Below are positions 7,795-12,871 of a DNA stretch of 12,871 bases, one piece after another. The position numbers and the translations under genes were made by a program. The DNA is taken from positions 1-12,871 of the forward strand of contig JAVERU010000088.1 of NCBI GenBank assembly GCA_034006965.1. The letters are read 5' to 3'. The stretch is from Perlabentimonas sp034006965. GTDB taxonomy: Bacteria > Bacteroidota > Bacteroidia > Bacteroidales > Tenuifilaceae. How positions within the stretch are numbered: the stretch's first letter is position 1; each line of letters opens with the position of its first letter. The notes under the pieces are model-generated. The model had not been told where the DNA came from. It ran no database searches and saw only the letters and a program-made list of their open reading frames with translations.

Positions 7795-10700
7795 ATGAAA
7801 CAACTTCTACGTAGCTCCATCCTATCCTGTGCTTTACTTATTGCCTCCTTTGGGGTTATGGCACAAATGACCGTTGATGTTACCGTTAATCAGCATGTAT
7901 CTTGCCCCGAAGGTGACGATGCGAAATTAACAATTGTAATTAGCAATGGGCAAACGGAGCCAATGAGCGTGTTGGTTTGGAATACGACCAGGGAGAGATA
8001 TGAGTTTATACCAATTGTAGGCCCAAGTGCTACAATTGTTTTGCCTGATGATGGAGGAGATCCCGTTCAAAGTGGGAGTTACATTGTGTTTGTATCTGGT
8101 CCTTCTGGAAGTGCAACCGCTGATCCTTTTGAAATTTTTCAGCCTGATGGTTTAATCGTTAACACGATAAATCCAACCTGCGGTGTACCTACAGGAACCA
8201 TTGAATTTACAAGCCCAACTAATGACAACGGTATTTACACTTTTCAATACAGCATTGATGATGGAACAACCTACCAATCCAGCCCTAGCTTCATAGGCCT
8301 TTCATCTGGCGATTACGACCTTAGGGTCGAAATTACGTCCCACACAACATGTGAACTTTCTACAATAGAATCCATTAACCCGGCTTTAGCACCTCCTGAC
8401 GAACCCGTTTTAAACCCTACACAACCAACCTGCGATGAACCTACTGGTTCTATAGAAGTGCTTAGCCCAATAGACCCAGATTTTGAATACGCAAGAAATA
8501 TAATGGGCCCTTGGCAGGATGCAACAACTTTTTCTGGTCTAGCAGCAGATAATATCTACACCATTTTTGTAAGAAGAAAATCTGATAATACTTGCTTAAA
8601 CAGCAAGTCAGTCTTTATCAACCCAGCCCCATCTACCCCTCCTGCCCCAGTGGCAACCACTACCGATGCAACCTGTGCTGGCGGTGGTTCAATTGAAGTA
8701 ACATCACCCCTTGGTGCCGAGTACGAATATAGTATCGATGGTGCAACCTATCAGGCATCAACAACTTTTCTCGATGTTGCACCCGGTGATCATGATGTTA
8801 CCGTTCGCTTGGTGGCCGATCCGCTGTGCATATCTGCACCAACAACCGTTACGGTGCATGCCGCAGCAGGAGCACCCGTAATTGAGAGCACCTCTTATAC
8901 CAACCCTACTACAGCCGGAGGATCAGAGGGAACAATTACCGTTAACCTTGTTGCGGGATCAGGTACACCCAATTACATTTACTATTTAACCGATAATTTG
9001 GGCAACCCTGTTGCCAATTCCGCAGCAACTGCTGCTGAAACATACGAGTTTACAGGCCTTAGTGCTGGTAGTTATACTGTTTACGTTATCGATGATGCCA
9101 GCTGTACTAGCGCATCTATTACCGATATTATTCTTGAAGATCCAGTTATTTGCACCGATGCTGAAATTGTTCTCACATCTGGTAGCGATAGCCAAACTAT
9201 TTGCGAGGGCGAAGCAATTGAAAGCATAGGTTATTTAATTAACGGCGATTTTGGTGCTGTTAATGTTGCTGGGTTACCAGCAGGTGTAAGTGGTTCTCTT
9301 TCGGTTACAACTTTTACCATAAGCGGTACGCCAACTGAAACCGGTACTTTTAATTATACAGTTACGGCTACTGGTTTTGGGTCATGTAGTGGCGATATGG
9401 TAAATGGCACAATTATTATTAGCGAACCTTTAGTTCCTGAGTTTGACCCGTTGGGGTCATACTGCGTGGGCGAACCAGCCGACCTGCTTCCTGCAGTATC
9501 AAATAATGGAGTAGTTGGTAGCTGGAGTCCAAGCACAATTTCAACAGCTACAGCAGGAGTAACCAATTATACTTTTACTCCCGATGCAGGACAGTGTGCA
9601 ACTACCACAATAATAAGCATTACTGTAAACACCACCCCAACTAATGTTGATGCGGGCCCAGATGTTTCTATATGTGAGGGGGAGAGCACTCAGCTCCAAG
9701 GTTCTGCCGATTTACCATCGAACAATAACGTTCTGCTTAGCGAAGATTTTACAGGTGTGTCTGTTTTTGGCTTACCAGCAGGTTGGTCCAGAAGTAGTAG
9801 CCTTTGGGGAGGTATGAATACATCGTATGCAGGTGGATCTGCACCAGAACTCTCCTTGCTGTCGGATGGTTCAACAAACGATGATGTTTATAGAGTGGTC
9901 TCACCATTGATTAATGCAGCCGACAATCAGTTCCTGAATCTCAATTTTATCCATACTTTAGATCACTATAACGGTGCATATAGGGTTGCTGTGCAAACAT
10001 CAACCGATGGAGTGAATTGGACCAACCGATGGGAATTTTACTGGCCTCCATCTGCAGGTGGAGACATTCTTCCAGAATCGGTAAATGTAGATTTGAGCGT
10101 TATGGACGATGAGAACTTCTACATTGCTTTTACCTATACCGCGAGGTTGTTTAACATAAACTATTGGTCAATTGATAATGTAGAGCTAACTGGTCTATTT
10201 GCAGAACCGATATCCGTTCTGTGGACTCCCGCAACTGGTCTTAGCGATCCAACCATTCTTAAGCCAATCGCTAGCCCAACGGCAACAACAACCTACACGC
10301 TTACCATTGGTATTGGTGGTTGCGAGAACTCCGATCAGGTTACTGTAACAGTGGTGGACAATGTTATTCCAGTTTTCTCTCTCGATCCAGAGTATACATA
10401 CTGCGAAGGCGATTCACCTGTTGTTCTACCAGAAACTTCCGATAATGGCATTAGCGGAACATGGTCACCAAGTGTAATTTCGACAGAAACCATAGGTTTA
10501 ACCACATATACATTTACTCCAAACCCCGGTGAATGTGCTTACGAAACCTCTATAGATGTTTTGGTTAAAGAGTTGCCTACGGCTACTTTGAGTGGTGGTG
10601 GCGATTACTGCGAAGGTGCTGATCCTACTGGCGTTGATGTTCAAATCGATTTAACAGGCGAAGGCCCTTGGCTTGTAAGAATTGATGTAGATGGTGACGA

Positions 10701-12871
10701 GAGAAATATTATTGCTCCAACTACACCTCATATTATTTCAAACGTTGGGGAGGGTCATTTCACAATGATTTCTGTTCAGGATGCTAACTGTATTGGAACA
10801 GTATCGGGAGAAGCCTTTGTAAACGAAATACCTGCACCCACAGCCACAATTAGTGGTGGTGGTGATTACTGTGCAGGAACCACACCTACTGGGGTAAACG
10901 TAACGATAGACCTAACAGGCACAGCCCCTTGGAACTTGGTTTACGCCATCGACGGCGTGGATCAGCCCGCTGTGACAGGCATCGCCACATCACCCTATAC
11001 CATAGCCAACGCCACAGCCGGCGAGTACACCTTGACCTCTGTTTCCGACGCCAGCTGCGATGGCACCGTGAGCGGCTTGGCCACCGTGGTGGAGAACCCG
11101 CTACCCGCGGCTGAGATCAGCGGCGGTGGTAGCTACTGCGCAGGTGTTGCCCCTACGGGCATCGACCTCACGGTGACGCTGACAGGCTCTTCACCCTGGA
11201 CCATCGTGTACGCTATCGATGGGGCAGATCAGGCGGCCATAACGGGCATCACCACATCCCCCTACATAATTGAGGACGCCACAGCTGGAGAGTACACGCT
11301 TACCCTTGTTGAGGACGCCACGGGATGCTCAGGCATCGTGATCGGCTCGGCCACCGTAGTGGAGAACCCGCTACCCACGGCGGAGATCAGCGGCGGCGGC
11401 AGCTACTGCGCCGGCATCGACCCAACGGGTGTAGATGTAACGATTGACCTCACAGGCGAAGGCCCCTGGACAGTGGTTTACGCCATTAACGGGGCGAGCC
11501 AGCCAGCCCTAGAAGATATTCCCACAACTCCCTATGTGCTGACAGATGCAACCGCAGGCGACTACACGCTGGTATCGGTAGTCGATGCGAACTGTACCGG
11601 CACTGTAAGCGGTTTAGCCCAAGTGGTGGAGAACCCGCTACCCACGGCAGAGATCAGCGGTGGCGGCAGCTACTGCGCGGGTGTTGACCCCACGGGCATC
11701 GACCTCACGGTGGTGCTCACGGGATCGTCGCCCTGGACCATCGTGTACGCCATCGACGGTGTGGATCAGCCCGCTGTAACAGGCATCGTCACATCACCCT
11801 ATACCATAGCCAACGCCACAGCCGGCGAGTACACCTTGACCTCTGTTTCCGACGCCAGCTGCGATGGCATCGTGAGCGGCTTGGCCACCGTGGTGGAGAA
11901 CCCGCTACCCACGGCTGAGATCAGCGGCGGTGGTAACTACTGCGCAGGTGTTGCCCCCACGGGCATCGACCTCACGGTGACGCTGACGGGCACCTCGCCC
12001 TGGACCATCGTGTACGCCATCGATGGGGTTGACCAGGCGGCCATAACGGGCATTGCCACATCCCCCTACATAATTGAGGATGCCACAGCCGGTGAGTACA
12101 TGCTTACCCTTGTTGAGGACGCCACGGGATGCTCAGGCATCGTGATCGGCTCGGCCGAGGTGGTGGAGAACCCGCTGCCCACGGCGGAGATCAGCGGCGG
12201 CGGCAGCTACTGCGCGGGCACCGACCCAACGGGTGTTGATGTAACGATAGACCTCACAGGCGAAGGCCCCTGGACAGTGGTTTACGCCCTCGATGGGCTG
12301 AGCCAACCAGCATTAATTGATATACTCACTTCACCCTATATACTAGCAGATGCAACCGCAGGCGACTACACGTTGGTATCGGTAGTCGATGCGAACTGTA
12401 CCGGCACGGTAAGCGGTTTAGCCCAAGTGGAGGAGAACCCGCTACCCACGGCAGAAATCAGCGGTGGCGGTAGCTACTGCGCGGGTGTTGACCCCACGGG
12501 CATCGACCTCACGGTGACGCTCACGGGCTCGTCGCCCTGGACCATCGTGTACGCCATCGATGGAGTGGATCAGCCCGCTGTGACAGGCATCGCCACGTCG
12601 CCCTACACCATAGCCAATGCCACGGACGGAGAGTATACCATTACCTCAGTGGAGGACGCAACAGGCTGTATTGGAACGGGAATTGGCTCGGCAACAGTAA
12701 TTGAGCACGAATTGCCCCATGCCACTATGAGCGGAGGTGGTAGTTACTGTATTGGTGCCGATCCCACCGGTGTAGACGTTCAGCTGGACCTAACAGGCGA
12801 AGCGCCATGGACCGTTCGGATAGCCGTTGATGGGGCGGAACGAAACGTTATTGTAAATGCTACCCCATTTA
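7795..12871 (+). CDS. Giant secreted multi-domain repeat protein (adhesin-like), 3' end beyond the window
   Basis: The frame is open from the ATG at 7795 to the window end, at least 1692 codons without a stop. Residues 1-23 are a Sec signal peptide (MKQLL, hydrophobic core, GVMA|Q). Then follow: an N-terminal beta-rich domain (24-122); three SprB-like modules of 81-84 residues with a PTC/ATC start and a YSID-type core (127-360); a related module (about 361-450); an Ig-like domain with SGTPTETGTFNYTVTATG (about 450-543); an Ig-like module with GSWSPSTIS and TFTPDAGQC (548-612); a PKD/Ig-like domain (617-850) split by a cleaved-adhesin-like insert (646-800); a second GTWSP module (860-925); and nine repeats of 87-90 residues from S933. 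The protein is likely exported and surface-displayed, probably by type IX secretion with a C-terminal sorting domain outside the window. Its ligand is unknown. The first part uses many A/T-ending codons, the repeat array mostly G/C-ending ones. No Shine-Dalgarno sequence precedes the start. Confidence 0.92.
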   Translation, partial: MKQLLRSSILSCALLIASFGVMAQMTVDVTVNQHVSCPEGDDAKLTIVISNGQTEPMSVLVWNTTRERYEFIPIVGPSATIVLPDDGGDPVQSGSYIVFVSGPSGSATADPFEIFQPDGLIVNTINPTCGVPTGTIEFTSPTNDNGIYTFQYSIDDGTTYQSSPSFIGLSSGDYDLRVEITSHTTCELSTIESINPALAPPDEPVLNPTQPTCDEPTGSIEVLSPIDPDFEYARNIMGPWQDATTFSGLAADNIYTIFVRRKSDNTCLNSKSVFINPAPSTPPAPVATTTDATCAGGGSIEVTSPLGAEYEYSIDGATYQASTTFLDVAPGDHDVTVRLVADPLCISAPTTVTVHAAAGAPVIESTSYTNPTTAGGSEGTITVNLVAGSGTPNYIYYLTDNLGNPVANSAATAAETYEFTGLSAGSYTVYVIDDASCTSASITDIILEDPVICTDAEIVLTSGSDSQTICEGEAIESIGYLINGDFGAVNVAGLPAGVSGSLSVTTFTISGTPTETGTFNYTVTATGFGSCSGDMVNGTIIISEPLVPEFDPLGSYCVGEPADLLPAVSNNGVVGSWSPSTISTATAGVTNYTFTPDAGQCATTTIISITVNTTPTNVDAGPDVSICEGESTQLQGSADLPSNNNVLLSEDFTGVSVFGLPAGWSRSSSLWGGMNTSYAGGSAPELSLLSDGSTNDDVYRVVSPLINAADNQFLNLNFIHTLDHYNGAYRVAVQTSTDGVNWTNRWEFYWPPSAGGDILPESVNVDLSVMDDENFYIAFTYTARLFNINYWSIDNVELTGLFAEPISVLWTPATGLSDPTILKPIASPTATTTYTLTIGIGGCENSDQVTVTVVDNVIPVFSLDPEYTYCEGDSPVVLPETSDNGISGTWSPSVISTETIGLTTYTFTPNPGECAYETSIDVLVKELPTATLSGGGDYCEGADPTGVDVQIDLTGEGPWLVRIDVDGDERNIIAPTTPHIISNVGEGHFTMISVQDANCIGTVSGEAFVNEIPAPTATISGGGDYCAGTTPTGVNVTIDLTGTAPWNLVYAIDGVDQPAVTGIATSPYTIANATAGEYTLTSVSDASCDGTVSGLATVVENPLPAAEISGGGSYCAGVAPTGIDLTVTLTGSSPWTIVYAIDGADQAAITGITTSPYIIEDATAGEYTLTLVEDATGCSGIVIGSATVVENPLPTAEISGGGSYCAGIDPTGVDVTIDLTGEGPWTVVYAINGASQPALEDIPTTPYVLTDATAGDYTLVSVVDANCTGTVSGLAQVVENPLPTAEISGGGSYCAGVDPTGIDLTVVLTGSSPWTIVYAIDGVDQPAVTGIVTSPYTIANATAGEYTLTSVSDASCDGIVSGLATVVENPLPTAEISGGGNYCAGVAPTGIDLTVTLTGTSPWTIVYAIDGVDQAAITGIATSPYIIEDATAGEYMLTLVEDATGCSGIVIGSAEVVENPLPTAEISGGGSYCAGTDPTGVDVTIDLTGEGPWTVVYALDGLSQPALIDILTSPYILADATAGDYTLVSVVDANCTGTVSGLAQVEENPLPTAEISGGGSYCAGVDPTGIDLTVTLTGSSPWTIVYAIDGVDQPAVTGIATSPYTIANATDGEYTITSVEDATGCIGTGIGSATVIEHELPHATMSGGGSYCIGADPTGVDVQLDLTGEAPWTVRIAVDGAERNVIVNATPF
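8173..8875 (+). repeat. Three degenerate SprB-like modules in the giant protein
   Basis: Three protein-level repeats of 81-84 residues, marked by cysteines C129, C213 and C294 in the contexts NPTCGVPTGTIE, QPTCDEPTGSIE and DATCAGGGSIE. Each continues with a YxYSIDxGTTYQ-like core (first and third copies best) and a loop of the form FxGLxxGxY. The DNA of the copies has diverged, so these are old duplications, unlike the array after 10945. A fourth, more distant relative with FTGLSAGSYTVYVIDDASC follows. Confidence 0.7.
9721..10200 (+). other. Cleaved-adhesin / choice-of-anchor-like domain inserted in an Ig-like domain
   Basis: Residues about 643-802. The segment begins LLSEDFTG, contains GLPAGWSRSS and RVVSPLINAADNQFLNLNF, then VAVQTSTDGVNWTNRWEF, and ends YWSIDNVELTG. 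This order (edge strand with EDF, a W after GLPAG, a pair of central strands, STDGVNWT, and a final IDNV) is typical of jelly-roll cleaved-adhesin or MAM-like domains in Bacteroidota secreted proteins. It interrupts an Ig/PKD-like domain whose first half is VDAGPDVSICEGESTQL (618-634) and whose second half resumes at VLWTPATGLSDPTILKPIAS (808-827). Such domains often bind carbohydrate or protein; the ligand here is unknown. Confidence 0.65.
10591..12871 (+). repeat. Tandem array of 261-270 bp Ig-like repeats (nine units, last cut off)
   Basis: Units start at the SGGGxYC motif at 10591, 10852, 11119, 11389, 11656, 11923, 12193, 12460 and 12730, giving periods of 261, 267, 270, 267, 267, 270, 267 and 270 bp. 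Each unit carries SGGGxYC, a DPTG-like turn, LTGxxPW, a central YAIDG strand in units 2-8, SPYxI, GEYTL and a second Cys (DASC, DANC or ATGC), then usually ENPLPTAE. Two cysteines per unit could form an intradomain disulfide. The array continues past the window edge, so the total copy number is unknown. Confidence 0.92.
10945..12628 (+). repeat. Higher-order 804-bp A-B-C repeat block, GC-rich and homogenised
   Basis: Three unit types alternate as A (10852, 11656, 12460), B (11119, 11923) and C (11389, 12193). Like units are each exactly 804 bp apart. By hand count, B and its copy differ at about 21 of 270 positions, and the A tails (10945-11118 against the matching part of the next A) at about 5 of 174. 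Adjacent unlike units are clearly more different. The block covers a little over two 804-bp periods, starting inside the second unit and ending inside the eighth. Confidence 0.85.

Noticed and set aside
7617..7820. A 67-codon minus-strand frame upstream of the giant gene
   Set aside because: It overlaps the likely promoter, leader and signal-peptide codons of the plus-strand gene and has no protein-like features.
10929..11114. A short Arg/His-rich open frame in another frame of the repeat array
   Set aside because: It appears only because the array is GC-rich; the in-frame reading continues the repeat protein without a stop.
10591..12871. Regularly spaced repeats as a possible CRISPR array
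   Set aside because: The period is 261-270 bp, whole units are similar rather than short repeats with unique spacers, and the region is one open coding frame.

Overview
The window looks like a piece of a Bacteroidota chromosome. The reasons are a long secreted protein made of the Ig-like and SprB-like repeats common in this phylum, start codons without Shine-Dalgarno sequences, and putative promoters close to the phylum's TAnnTTTG -7 box. Finer placement is not possible from this sequence.

Left part (1-3735, minus strand): the 5' 235 codons of a CysH-type APS/PAPS reductase run off the left edge. A strong stem-loop terminator follows, then a lipoprotein gene of unknown function lying 29 nt downstream of rnr (RNase R), so these two are probably one transcript. 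Middle part (3878-6741, plus strand): diverging from rnr is an unusual 707-residue transporter, an APC-type permease with a PTS EIIA-like domain and a C-terminal RCK_C (TrkA-C) domain. It is followed after 20 nt by sfsA. A small gene with two CPxC pairs (6734-7135, minus strand) converges on sfsA and overlaps its last 8 bases.

Right part (7136-12871): an AT-rich, gene-free stretch of about 660 bp leads to a very large secreted protein gene that is still open at the right edge (at least 1692 codons). It encodes a signal peptide, SprB-like modules, several Ig-like domains (one split by a cleaved-adhesin-like domain), and at least nine tandem copies of an 87-90 residue repeat. In the repeat array the units follow an A-B-C pattern that recurs every 804 bp. 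The homogenised, GC-rich block begins abruptly inside the second unit, at about 10945, and ends inside the eighth, at about 12628. This is the most unusual structure in the window and points to recent segmental amplification inside a surface-protein gene.

The left and middle genes are ordinary housekeeping or metabolic genes (sulfate assimilation, RNA decay, solute transport). The right part is accessory surface biology, most likely a type IX secretion substrate, but the C-terminal sorting domain that would show this lies outside the window. I found no tRNA, rRNA, CRISPR array, insertion sequence or phage gene, and nothing I can firmly call a previously unknown system.
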